Origin: Lewinellaceae bacterium
GTDB taxonomy: Bacteria; Bacteroidota; Bacteroidia; Chitinophagales; Saprospiraceae
Length of the DNA stretch: 64,000 nt
Direction: 5' to 3'
Assembly (NCBI GenBank): GCA_016712415.1
Contig: JADJRC010000018.1
Span: 1-64,000, forward strand
Position 1 is the stretch's first letter, and every line of letters starts with the position of its first letter. Shown one piece after another: positions 24,549 to 33,365 of the stretch. The notes under the pieces are model-generated. The model saw only the letters and a list, made by a program, of their open reading frames with translations, searched no databases and was not told where the DNA came from. The translations under genes were made by a program, and so were the position numbers.

Positions 24549-26933
24549 ATGATTGAGACAAAAGCACCACGCCGCCAAAAGCAAAGCACCACAATTACCG
24601 GAGCCTACCGGGAGGAAGTTCTGAACGATTTCAGGATTTGCTGTCTGAGCAGGGAAGCCAGCATCATTGCCCGGAAAGAAGTGCTCATGGGCAAGGCCAA
24701 TTTCGGGATTATCGGCGACGGCAAGGAAGTAGCGCAGGTGGCCATGGCCAAGGCCTGGCGCAAAGGCGACTTCAGGTCCGGTTACTACCGGGATCAGACG
24801 CTGATGCTCGCGCTCGGCCTGATGAACCTCGACTCGTTTTTTGCGCAGCTGTACGGCGATCCCTACAACGATCCTTTCTCGGGGGCGCGTCAGATGAATT
24901 GCCATTTCGCTACTTCGTTTATCGATGAAAACGGCAACTTTCTTGACCTGAAAAATCGCTATAACATCTCGTCGGATGTCTCGCCGACTGCCGGTCAAAT
25001 GGCTCGCGGCTTTGGGCTTGCTTTCGCTTCAAAGAAATTCCGGGAAAGTCCGCATCTGTGCGGAGACCTTTCCGATAACGGCAACGAAGTCGCTTTTGTC
25101 ACAATTGGTGATGCCTCCACCTCAGAGGGCATTTTCTGGGAAACCCTCAACGCCGCCGGCGTGTTGCAGGCGCCCATGGCCGTCAGCGTCTGGGACGACG
25201 GCTACGGCATCAGCGTTCCCAAAAAATACCAGACGACCAAGGAAAGCATTTCCGAAATACTGGAGGGCTTCCGCCCCGACGGCGCGAACGATACCAACGG
25301 CATGGAAATTTATACCGGAAAAGCCTGGGACTATCCCGGCCTCTGTCAGCTGTATCGCGACGCCATCAGTGAAATGCGGGCGACGCACCGTCCGGCGCTC
25401 TTCCATATCCAGGAGGTCACCCAACAACTCGGGCACTCCACTTCGGGCGACCACCGGCGGTACAAAAGTCCGGAGCGCCTGGCTTTTGAAGAGGAGTTTG
25501 ACTGCAACAAACGGATGGCAGCATGGATGATCGACAACGGCATTGCAACAGGCGAAGAGATTGCACTGATAGAGGCGGAGGCAAAGCGCGAAGCCACTGC
25601 CGCCGCAAAACGCGCCTTTCATGCCTACCACGATAAAGTCCAGAAACTGAAAAATGAACTGTTGGACATACTCCGTGCGCTGCTGAACGAACATCCGGGA
25701 CTGGAACATGCACAATCGGCCATCAGCGATCTGGAACCCAAAAAAGAAATGTTGCGCTACGAACTGCTGCAGACGGCCCGCCGTGTGCTGCTGGCTGCCG
25801 GCAAAAAACTGTCCGGCGATACGCAACTTGCAGGATTTATTAATCGTGAAACGGAAGAGGGTGACCGCTTGTTTTCCGGGCATCTGCTCAGCGAGACACC
25901 CCGATCACCGTTGAAAGTACGAGTTGAACCGCCTGTTTACACAGACGACGCGCCGTTGAAGGATGGCTATGAGGTGCTCAATGCCTGTTTCGATAAAAAT
26001 TTTGAACAATTCCCCGAACTTTTTGCCTTTGGGGAGGATGTGGGCCAGATTGGCGACGTCAATCAGGGATTCCGCGGTATGCAGGCCAAATACGGCGAGG
26101 CGCGGGTATTCGATACCGGCATTCGCGAATGGACCATTATGGGACAGGCGATCGGCATGGCCATGCGCGGACTTAGGCCCATTGCGGAAGTTCAATATCT
26201 CGACTATCTGTTGTACGCCCTGTCTCCCTTGTCTGACGACCTGTGTACCCTCCGCTGGCGCTCCAACAACCTTCAGGCCGCGCCAGCCATCATCCGCACC
26301 CGCGGGCATCGCCTGGTGGGGGTGTGGCACTCCGGCTCACCCATGGGTATGATGCTGGGCTCGCTGCGCGGCATGCACATATGCGTACCCCGCAACATGA
26401 CCCAGGCTGCCGGCATGTATAATACCTTGCTTCGCGGCGACGACCCGGCCATCGTGGTGGAAGTGCTGAATGCATATCGTTTCAAGGAAAAACTGCCTGA
26501 TAATGTGGGCTCCTTTACTGTGCCGCTAGGCGTGCCGGAGGTGCTCCGAAGCGGTTCCGATGTAACCATTATTACCTATGGCGCCAGCGTTCGGGTTGCA
26601 GAACAAGCCTGCGAAATACTTGCCGGCCAGAATATTTCAGCCGAACTCATTGATATTCAGACACTCCTGCCGTTTGACTTGTCGAATATATGCGTTGATA
26701 GTTTGAAAAAGACCAATCGTGTGATTTTCCTGGACGAAGACTTCGAGGGCGGGGCTTCCGGCTATATGCTACAGCAGGTGCTGGAAAAACAGGGCGGTTA
26801 TCGATACCTCGACGCGCAACCTGTCACCCTCCATGCCAAACCGCACCGCCCGGCCTACGGCCAGGATGGCGATTACCACTCCAAACCGCAGGCAGAAGAT
26901 GTGGTGGCCGCTGTACTCGGCATACTGGATTAA
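24549..26933 (+). CDS. 2-oxoacid dehydrogenase E1, alpha and beta subunits fused (794 aa)
   Basis: The alpha half has the ThDP site GDASTSEGIFWETLNAAGV and DDGYGISVPKKYQTT. The beta half starts near residue 465 and has FGEDVGQIGDVNQGFRGMQ, TGIREWTIMGQAIGMAMRG and VFLDEDFEGGASGYM-like sequence near the end. A linker of about 90 residues joins the halves. The protein is longer than and only distantly similar to the paralogue at 8137-10254, so the two probably serve different 2-oxoacids. The gene stands alone with its own promoter and terminator. Confidence 0.88.
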   Translation: MIETKAPRRQKQSTTITGAYREEVLNDFRICCLSREASIIARKEVLMGKANFGIIGDGKEVAQVAMAKAWRKGDFRSGYYRDQTLMLALGLMNLDSFFAQLYGDPYNDPFSGARQMNCHFATSFIDENGNFLDLKNRYNISSDVSPTAGQMARGFGLAFASKKFRESPHLCGDLSDNGNEVAFVTIGDASTSEGIFWETLNAAGVLQAPMAVSVWDDGYGISVPKKYQTTKESISEILEGFRPDGANDTNGMEIYTGKAWDYPGLCQLYRDAISEMRATHRPALFHIQEVTQQLGHSTSGDHRRYKSPERLAFEEEFDCNKRMAAWMIDNGIATGEEIALIEAEAKREATAAAKRAFHAYHDKVQKLKNELLDILRALLNEHPGLEHAQSAISDLEPKKEMLRYELLQTARRVLLAAGKKLSGDTQLAGFINRETEEGDRLFSGHLLSETPRSPLKVRVEPPVYTDDAPLKDGYEVLNACFDKNFEQFPELFAFGEDVGQIGDVNQGFRGMQAKYGEARVFDTGIREWTIMGQAIGMAMRGLRPIAEVQYLDYLLYALSPLSDDLCTLRWRSNNLQAAPAIIRTRGHRLVGVWHSGSPMGMMLGSLRGMHICVPRNMTQAAGMYNTLLRGDDPAIVVEVLNAYRFKEKLPDNVGSFTVPLGVPEVLRSGSDVTIITYGASVRVAEQACEILAGQNISAELIDIQTLLPFDLSNICVDSLKKTNRVIFLDEDFEGGASGYMLQQVLEKQGGYRYLDAQPVTLHAKPHRPAYGQDGDYHSKPQAEDVVAAVLGILD

Positions 26934-26973
26934 GAAATGAGTTATCCCGGGTTTGTTTCCCGCTATTTTTGTT

Positions 26974-27019
26974 AAAATTTGACCTGACTGCTCCAACAGG
27001 GGCAGGTTATTCAAATTTT
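26974..27019 (+). terminator. Terminator hairpin after the second E1 gene
   Basis: AAAATTTGA and TCAAATTTT form a 9-bp outer stem around an inner CCTG/CAGG pairing. It is followed by GGAACAG, so the T-run is inside the right arm. Confidence 0.65.
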
Positions 27020-27141
27020 GGAACAGTCTTTGCCGTTAACCTGAAAAGCATAGCCGCTATCCCCCCGATAGTTGCCGTTTTCTCGAAAAAAACGCTGACT
27101 TTAATCCATCCGATTTAACGTAGTTGCACAATTTTTAAACT

Positions 27142-27582
27142 ATGTCCAACATCCCAACCACCGGTTTCCGCTCCACGGCGGAATCCTCCGCCTTTAATTC
27201 TCTTGCCGCCAAAAACATTGATACCCAACTGATCAGGTGCGATATCGTATTCGGTATGCCCAGTCAGGATTGCCGTGGTACGGGTATCTGCAAACTTTCC
27301 AGCGAGTTCCATCTTTCGTCGACTAAAAAGGAATGTCGCCACACCATTGCTTTTGCTTCAAAGGGGGAGGGTGTGCTATCCCTGCTGTTTTTCAGGCCCT
27401 TGCTTTGTGTGGAATTGTTCCGCCGGCAATTCAGAAAAGGTATTTTTGAAATGCCCGAATCCTGCCCGCTGGACCAGCATCTGAAAATGGCATTGGGCTT
27501 GTCCGGCAGCACACTGTTACCCGGTAAATATACCATTACACAGCAGGGCGATTGTTTCCGGGTCGATATTCCCTATGCCTGA
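27142..27582 (+). CDS. Hypothetical protein with several cysteines (146 aa)
   Basis: I do not recognise this protein. It has no signal peptide or membrane helix. Cysteines are grouped (RCDIVFGMPSQDCRGTGICK), and further ones lie in the middle. The end (LLPGKYTITQQGDCFRVDIP) looks like a small beta domain. Codon use matches the neighbours, and both flanks are clear terminators, so it is probably a real single gene. Confidence 0.6.
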   Translation: MSNIPTTGFRSTAESSAFNSLAAKNIDTQLIRCDIVFGMPSQDCRGTGICKLSSEFHLSSTKKECRHTIAFASKGEGVLSLLFFRPLLCVELFRRQFRKGIFEMPESCPLDQHLKMALGLSGSTLLPGKYTITQQGDCFRVDIPYA

Positions 27583-27628
27583 ATACGTTTTTCGAGGCGT
27601 TTCTTTTGAGCAAATACAGGCAATAAAA

Positions 27629-27666
27629 GCAGCCTGGAACACCATTTTCATGATATTCCAGGCTGC
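27629..27666. terminator. Hairpin between the hypothetical gene and the OPT transporter
   Basis: An 11-bp stem (GCAGCCTGGAA with TTCCAGGCTGC) encloses a 16-base loop between two convergent genes. Confidence 0.8.
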
Positions 27667-27694
27667 AATCATTGTAAATGCGGACAGGTTATGT

Positions 27695-29752
27695 CTACTT
27701 CCTCCGCGCCGCCCGTACCAGGAAAAACGCCAGTGCGGCAAAACTCATTACGCCAAGCAGGTGATATCCGGATTCGCCCAGGGCTCCTGAAATACTGTGC
27801 TCCATGCTCAGGGAGTTGATTGCTCCGGCTGTGGCGTCGGAAGCCTGGAACAAGGCCACTATGACGCCGGCCAGTGCGCCGCCCGCCACCAGTCCGGTAG
27901 CAAACAGGCTGCCCTTGCCGAGATCGGCATCTTCTGCTTCTTCCCCTTTGCGTTTCGCCATCCAGTCGGTCAGTCCTTTCAGCGCGCCGCCCACATAGAT
28001 GGGCAGGGTAGTGGAGAGCGGCAGGTAAAGACCCACGGCAAATGACAGGGATTTAACGCCGCACAATTCCATCGTAACGGCGATAAACAGGCCGACGAGC
28101 ACAAACTGCCAGTCGAGGTTGAACGAAAGCAGACCTTTGATCAGGGTTGCCATAAGCGTGGCCTGTGGCGCATTGAATTTTTCACCGATCGCGTGCTCTA
28201 TGCCCATCGCGCGCATGTCGGCGGTGGGGTTATCGAGAAACAGCACCGTGAAGCCAATCACCAGCGACGACACAACCACACCAATGAACAACGCCAGCTG
28301 TTGATAGCGTGGCGTGGCGCCGACAATGTAGCCCGTTTTTAAATCCTGGGAAGTGGCGCCGGCATTGGCTGCCGCGATACAAATCATGCTGCCCACCACG
28401 AGTGCCATGGGTTCGAATACTTTGCCGGTCCAGCCCACTCCAATGAATACCAGTGCCGTGCCCATGATCGTAGCGATGGTCATGCCTGATATGGGGTTGT
28501 TGCTGCTGCCGATGATACCGACAATGCGGCTCGACACCGTAACAAAGAAAAAGCCGAATATGATGACCAGCACACCGATCAGCAGTTTGCTGAAAAACCC
28601 TTCACCGGGTACGTTGGGAAGTACGGCCATCAGCACGATCAATGCCAGACTGCCCAATCCTACAACCTTGAGCGACAGGTCATGTTCAGTGCGGACCACC
28701 GCTGCGTCTGCAACACGGTTTTTGATCTGTGCAAAACTCTCCCGGAAGGAAGAAATGATCGTCGGCATGGTCTTGATCAGGGTGATGAACCCCGCACCGG
28801 CCACTGCGCCGGCGCCAATCTGGCGGACATAGGCGCGGTATACCGCCTCGGAAAGGTTGGTGAATGCGTGTAAGGAAGGATCCCACCCGTAGCGGTATCC
28901 GATAATCTCTTTGGTATGCGGGTCATATATATTGAGCAGGTCGAGTTTGACCAGTTGTGCCGCGATGACATCCGGCGATACCAGCGTGGCCAGCAATGGA
29001 ATCAGTCCAAGCCAGGCAAGCACGCCGCCTGCTACCAGTACTCCCGCAATGCGCGGGCCGATGATATAGCCGACACCGAGGTATTCCGGCGTGATCTCGC
29101 CGCTGACTACTGCCGCCGGCAGGTACTTGTTGGCAACGCCGGTTGCCCATTTCGGCACCTCGGCGATGACGTGAAATATCCGTTGCAGTACAGCGTATCC
29201 AAGTGCAAACCCCAGGCCCTGATAGGGCGTTTTGGCAAAATCGCCACCCTTTTCACCGGCTACAAGCACCTGCGCACAGGCTGTGCCTTCAGGATAGGGC
29301 AGGTTGTCATGTTCTTTTACAATGAGCGATTTACGCAAAGGAATCATCATCAACACCCCCAGGATGCCGCCGAAAATAGCGAGCATGAGTATCGTCCAGT
29401 AGTTGAAATAGCCCTTGCCGATCCCGTCGCTCAGGAATAAAAACGCGGGAAGGGTAAATACGACCCCTGCGGCAACGGATTCACCTGCCGAACCGGTTGT
29501 CTGGATGATGTTGTTCTCCAGAATCGTGGTACCAAGGAACTTGCGACCCAGCGAAATAGCCAGTACTGCAATGGGGATAGATGCGGAAACGGTCAGACCT
29601 GCCTTGAGTGCCAGGTAAACGGTGGCGGCGCCGAACAGGATGCCGAATAAAGCGCCCAGAACAACGGCGCGAAGGGTAAATTCTTTTACCGTAGTATTCT
29701 CCGGAGCGACATACGGTTTAAAATTTGAAGTAGTGGGCTTTTCCATACGCAT
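27695..29752 (-). CDS. OPT-family oligopeptide transporter (685 aa)
   Basis: About 14-16 hydrophobic segments are present. The OPT pattern begins with TLRAVVLGALFGILFGAATV and LALKAGLTVSASIPIAVLAI, then NIIQTTGSAGESVAAGVVFT, which is typical of the prokaryotic OPT branch. It sits in the inner membrane and probably takes up oligopeptides or metal chelates. A second ATG lies two codons downstream (29746). The gene is monocistronic. Confidence 0.92.
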   Translation of the reverse strand: MRMEKPTTSNFKPYVAPENTTVKEFTLRAVVLGALFGILFGAATVYLALKAGLTVSASIPIAVLAISLGRKFLGTTILENNIIQTTGSAGESVAAGVVFTLPAFLFLSDGIGKGYFNYWTILMLAIFGGILGVLMMIPLRKSLIVKEHDNLPYPEGTACAQVLVAGEKGGDFAKTPYQGLGFALGYAVLQRIFHVIAEVPKWATGVANKYLPAAVVSGEITPEYLGVGYIIGPRIAGVLVAGGVLAWLGLIPLLATLVSPDVIAAQLVKLDLLNIYDPHTKEIIGYRYGWDPSLHAFTNLSEAVYRAYVRQIGAGAVAGAGFITLIKTMPTIISSFRESFAQIKNRVADAAVVRTEHDLSLKVVGLGSLALIVLMAVLPNVPGEGFFSKLLIGVLVIIFGFFFVTVSSRIVGIIGSSNNPISGMTIATIMGTALVFIGVGWTGKVFEPMALVVGSMICIAAANAGATSQDLKTGYIVGATPRYQQLALFIGVVVSSLVIGFTVLFLDNPTADMRAMGIEHAIGEKFNAPQATLMATLIKGLLSFNLDWQFVLVGLFIAVTMELCGVKSLSFAVGLYLPLSTTLPIYVGGALKGLTDWMAKRKGEEAEDADLGKGSLFATGLVAGGALAGVIVALFQASDATAGAINSLSMEHSISGALGESGYHLLGVMSFAALAFFLVRAARRK

Positions 29753-29799
29753 GAAATAGTGTGAGGATTGTTTTTATGTGGATTGGTTGGGGTGGAGGG

Positions 29800-29837
29800 T
29801 CGCCGGCTGAAGCCGTACCGCCGGCTTCAGCCGGCGA
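29800..29837. repeat. REP-like palindrome
   Basis: TCGCCGGCTGAAGCC and GGCTTCAGCCGGCGA are exact complements around an eight-base centre. The right arm is itself partly palindromic. It lies in the 279-base gap between the OPT gene and the PorP/SprF gene, where nothing else but a -7 box is seen. In build it resembles the hairpins at 1060 and 54716, but the sequence is different. Confidence 0.65.
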
Positions 29838-30003
29838 TCTCGATATCATTACGGCGAAAGGTATATAATTTTGGAATTAAACCAATTTCGTCTCATCCGC
29901 ACGTGTCAGTGTTAAACTTTAGATGTGTCGCCCGATTTTGCAGATAATTAACGTTTTGGCGCAGCAAAAAATCGGAAATCTTAGTCCTCATTCTCAAATC
30001 GTC

Positions 30004-30011
30004 TACCTTTG
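30004..30011 (+). promoter_or_regulatory. Bacteroidota -7 box (TACCTTTG) for the PorP/SprF gene
   Basis: TACCTTTG fits TAnnTTTG, 20 bases before the ATG at 30032. Confidence 0.55.
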
Positions 30012-30031
30012 CCGAAATTTTTCCCAACAGC

Positions 30032-31069
30032 ATGAAAAAACTTCTCCTTTATTCCCTGCTTTTCTGTTTTATTCTTCCAAAAGCATTTTCCCAGGACAAA
30101 CACTTTACCCAGTTCTACGCCGCACCGCTTACCCTCAACCCGGCGTTGACGGGAGCGATGGAGGGGCGTTACCGGGTTGGTACGATTTACCGCGACCAGT
30201 GGCGCAAAGTACTGGAAAACCCGATCCGCACCTTCGCCATCGCGGCTGATCTGCGTTTCGACGCACCGGGCAAACGTGTGAAAGAAGATGCGATAGGGCT
30301 TGGGCTCATGTTCTTTACCGACAAGGTAAGCGTGGTGGATTTCAGCACCACCCAGATTGCCGTTTCACTGGCCTATCACAAATCGCTGGGTTCCGACAAC
30401 CGCCAGTTTCTTACCCTGGGACTGCAGGGAGGGCTCTCACAGCGGAACGTGAACTACGAATCGCTCGACTTTCACGATGAATTCGACGGCTCCTCCGGGT
30501 ATAATTTTCAGACGGGTGAAGACCTTCCTGCAAATAATTTCTCTTTTTCCGACTTCAATGCAGGGCTCAACTACACCGCCGTGGTGGGGCGTTCGGGCAA
30601 TGTATTTGCCGGACTGTCGCTGCACCACTTTCTGCAGCCCCAGATTTCGTTTTACGGCAATGGCGCCGAAGGCGATAAACTGTATATGAAGGTTTCGGGC
30701 CAACTGGCAGCCAGTATTCCGCTCACGCGCGACAACCGGGTATCGTTGCTCCCGCGTTTCCTCGTGTCGAAGCAGGGACCGCACATGGAGGTCAACACCG
30801 GCACCAATTTCAGGTTTGCGCTGGGCCAGTATGGCGGTAGCGCCCTGCACATAGGCAGTTGGCTGCGTCCGGTACGCAACGACGACGGTTTCGGACTCGA
30901 TGCAGTAGTGGCGCTCCTCGGCGTAGAGTTCAGTAATGTATTGATCGGGTTGAGTTACGACCTGAATCTCAATGCTTTACAGGCCAAGCAACGGCAGGGG
31001 GCATTCGAGATATCGATCACATACCTCGGCGAATACGAGAACGAAGAGATTCTTTGTCCGAAATTCTGA
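30032..31069 (+). CDS. PorP/SprF-family type IX secretion membrane protein (345 aa)
   Basis: A signal peptide (YSLLFCFILPKAFSQ) precedes the family signature QDKHFTQFYAAPLTLNPALT, followed by alternating beta strands of a 14-strand-type barrel and GVEFSNVLIGLSYDLNLNAL near the end. These outer-membrane barrels hold T9SS substrates or attach secreted adhesins at the surface. No OmpA partner is next to it; a second family member with a partner lies at 42214. Confidence 0.9.
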   Translation: MKKLLLYSLLFCFILPKAFSQDKHFTQFYAAPLTLNPALTGAMEGRYRVGTIYRDQWRKVLENPIRTFAIAADLRFDAPGKRVKEDAIGLGLMFFTDKVSVVDFSTTQIAVSLAYHKSLGSDNRQFLTLGLQGGLSQRNVNYESLDFHDEFDGSSGYNFQTGEDLPANNFSFSDFNAGLNYTAVVGRSGNVFAGLSLHHFLQPQISFYGNGAEGDKLYMKVSGQLAASIPLTRDNRVSLLPRFLVSKQGPHMEVNTGTNFRFALGQYGGSALHIGSWLRPVRNDDGFGLDAVVALLGVEFSNVLIGLSYDLNLNALQAKQRQGAFEISITYLGEYENEEILCPKF

Positions 31070-31072
31070 TGA

Positions 31073-31858
31073 CTATTGCGGAACGGACGGCGCATTGATC
31101 GCCTCCAGGTAATGCAGGTAACGCTCGAAATGAGCCGCCGGCATTGCCTTGCCCGAAAGGAAGAAATCCACATGCCCCGGCCCTTCGTTCAGGTTATTGC
31201 CCAGTTGTTTGATCAGGTTGTTGACGGTACCCATATTTCCGTCGATGATCTGAACTTCGGACGGCACTACCTGTTCCATAAAGTTTTTGAAAAACAGGAA
31301 ATGGGTGCATCCCAGCACCACAGCGCCATATTTTGAAAAATCGATGTCCCGCAATTTGTCCTGCAGGTAGGGCGTGACCTTTTTTTCGTCGAAATCAAAG
31401 TGTTCTGCCAGCAGCACCAGTTCCTGGAGGGGCAGGTAGTCCACCAATTGTTCGGTATCGACGCGGGCGACGAGATTTTTGAACTTTTCTTCCTTAAGGG
31501 TGAGTTCGGTGGCGAATACCAGCACGCGTTTGCGGTGGCCGGCCTCGACGGCCGGCTTGACGGCCGGCTCCATACCTATGATCGGGAAATCGTACAGCCG
31601 CCGCAGGTCTTCAATGGCAACGCTCGTCGCAGTGTTGCACGCGACCACGATGGCTTTTACGCCGCGTTTTGCGACAAAGTCGATGGCTGCAAATACCAGT
31701 TCGCGGACGTTTTCCTTGGTGCGCACACCGTAGGGCGCGTTGTCGCCATCGGAAAAATAGATATAATGCTCCAGGGGCAGCAGCTTCAGCGCTTCGTGCA
31801 ATACGGAGAGTCCGCCAATGCCGGAATCGAAAAAACCAATGGGCTGATCTTTCTTCAT
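31073..31858 (-). CDS. murI: Glutamate racemase
   Basis: The protein has the racemase signatures IGFFDSGIGGLSVLHEAL, VVACNTATS with the first catalytic Cys near residue 75, and VLGCTHFLFF with the second near 183. I start at ATG 31858 because the preceding residues are hydrophobic and not family-like. It makes D-glutamate for peptidoglycan in the cytoplasm. It ends three bases from the convergent PorP/SprF stop and is followed upstream by two periplasmic chaperone genes. Confidence 0.95.
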   Translation of the reverse strand: MKKDQPIGFFDSGIGGLSVLHEALKLLPLEHYIYFSDGDNAPYGVRTKENVRELVFAAIDFVAKRGVKAIVVACNTATSVAIEDLRRLYDFPIIGMEPAVKPAVEAGHRKRVLVFATELTLKEEKFKNLVARVDTEQLVDYLPLQELVLLAEHFDFDEKKVTPYLQDKLRDIDFSKYGAVVLGCTHFLFFKNFMEQVVPSEVQIIDGNMGTVNNLIKQLGNNLNEGPGHVDFFLSGKAMPAAHFERYLHYLEAINAPSVPQ

Positions 31859-31939
31859 GGATAAAAAGTTGCACAAAAATAAGAATGGGATAACCCCAAA
31901 GGGCAATCCCATTCCAAAAAATCCACAAATGGCAGGAAA

Positions 31940-32449
31940 TCAGTTTAGGCCCAGTTTGGCTTTCACCAATGGGGTTACGTCGAGCGATTCCTCGGCATAG
32001 ATCAATACCTGGGTACTGAGGTCAAAAACGAGCATATAGCCGTTTTCTTTGGCCACATCCTCCATAGCCTTGTTTACTTTGTTGAGCAGCGGCTCATACA
32101 GTTCCTTGCGTTTTTGCGCGAGTTTCTGGTACACCTCCTCCTGGTATTTGGCGATGCTGGACTGTTCTTCTGTCAGTTTTGCCGACTGGGCTTCATAATC
32201 TTTGGGTGAAATAGTGCCCAGTTCTTTTTTGCGTTCCAGTTCGGCCGCATTGTCCTGCAGTGCTTTCACCCGTTCCTGTCCTTTTTTGGTCAGCTGGGTT
32301 TGGAAGGCATTCAGGTCGCTGTCGGCTGCCTTTACATCCGGCATAAGGGAAAGCAAAGCGACGGAATTGCAGTACCCAAACTTTTGAGCCTGGCCGGGAG
32401 TGGCCAGCAACAATGCAAAAAGGAGTACCGGTACGAAATACTTGTTCAT
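31940..32449 (-). CDS. OmpH/Skp-family periplasmic chaperone (169 aa)
   Basis: A signal peptide (LLFALLLATPGQAQ) precedes the Skp pattern FGYCNSVALLSLMPDVKAAD. A long helical hairpin of the tentacle type follows (LTKKGQERVKALQDNAAELE), then the closing ENGYMLVFDLSTQVLIYAEE. Skp-like trimers carry unfolded outer-membrane proteins through the periplasm. It is downstream of a paralogue. Confidence 0.9.
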   Translation of the reverse strand: MNKYFVPVLLFALLLATPGQAQKFGYCNSVALLSLMPDVKAADSDLNAFQTQLTKKGQERVKALQDNAAELERKKELGTISPKDYEAQSAKLTEEQSSIAKYQEEVYQKLAQKRKELYEPLLNKVNKAMEDVAKENGYMLVFDLSTQVLIYAEESLDVTPLVKAKLGLN

Positions 32450-32512
32450 TTTCAGTGTGTTAGTAATGAATGGTGGCCGTTTTGACGGCAGAACTATTTT
32501 GGCGGCGCAAAA

Positions 32513-33028
32513 TTAGCCCTTCTTCAGCATAGTTTTAACGTCTTCCGTCTTGTCGTTGCGTTTGTCGGCATACAACATACCCGAAGCGCTGCCTTTATCG
32601 AATACAAATTCATAGCCTTTGTCTTCCGCAAACTTCTGAATGGCAGCATAAACCCGGTCCTGAATGGGCTTAACGAGTTCCTCGCGTTTTTTGAACAGGG
32701 CGCCTTCCGGTCCGAATTTCAGGCGCTGCATATCGCGCACTTCCTTCTCCTTGTTCATAATCTCTTCTTCGCGTTGTTTTTTCATCTCTTCGCTCAGCAA
32801 CACCTGCTCAGCCTGGTATTTGCTGTAAAGCCCTTTCACCTTGTCCTGCTCCTGGGCAATTTCCTGGCGCCACTGTGTAGCGACTTTATCGAGTTGCTCT
32901 TGCGCTTTCTGGTATTCGGGCAGGCTTTCCAGAATGTCCGTCACGTCTACATATGCAATGCGTTGTGCTGTGGCAAGCGCGGTTAGCAAAAAGGCGAAAA
33001 CCGCGGTCGAAATAATCTTCTTCATCAT
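32513..33028 (-). CDS. OmpH/Skp-family periplasmic chaperone, paralogue (171 aa)
   Basis: I start at the ATG ending at 33028 (MMKKIISTAVFAFLLTALAT), which gives a proper signal peptide. The mature part has RIAYVDVTDILESLPEYQKA and a Lys/Glu-rich hairpin (EEMKKQREEEIMNKEKEVRD), closing with DKGYEFVFDKGSASGMLYAD. Tandem skp genes are usual in Bacteroidota; bamA, often just upstream, is not here. Confidence 0.9.
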   Translation of the reverse strand: MMKKIISTAVFAFLLTALATAQRIAYVDVTDILESLPEYQKAQEQLDKVATQWRQEIAQEQDKVKGLYSKYQAEQVLLSEEMKKQREEEIMNKEKEVRDMQRLKFGPEGALFKKREELVKPIQDRVYAAIQKFAEDKGYEFVFDKGSASGMLYADKRNDKTEDVKTMLKKG

Positions 33029-33280
33029 GATTGGTTGAATGTTGATTTGTTGAATAGTGCGTCTTCGAGGCTCGGGAATGAAAGGCTCCCGGTCAGGGGC
33101 AAAATTAGGTGTTTTCCCTGCGAAGCGCGGCAATTGTGACGTCGTATATCGGGGTAAAGTTGCTTATCCGTTTTAATTTTTTTTTGCAAACAAAACCTAA
33201 CCTGCTCGTTTTCAACATTAAACAGCGGGTATTGGCATCGGTCTGAAAGCAACCTTAACCTTCGTTTAACCAGCCCTTAA

Positions 33281-33308
33281 TTGATTTTAACGCGAAGCGA
33301 TACCTTTG
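33281..33308 (+). promoter_or_regulatory. Full Bacteroidota promoter for hutH
   Basis: TTG at 33281-33283 and TACCTTTG at 33301-33308 are 17 bases apart, a good match to the -33/-7 arrangement. The ATG of hutH is at 33366. Confidence 0.65.
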
Positions 33309-33365
33309 CGCGCCCGAATCCTACCTGAACACCTTTATTTGTGCTAACCGAATACTTGACCAATT

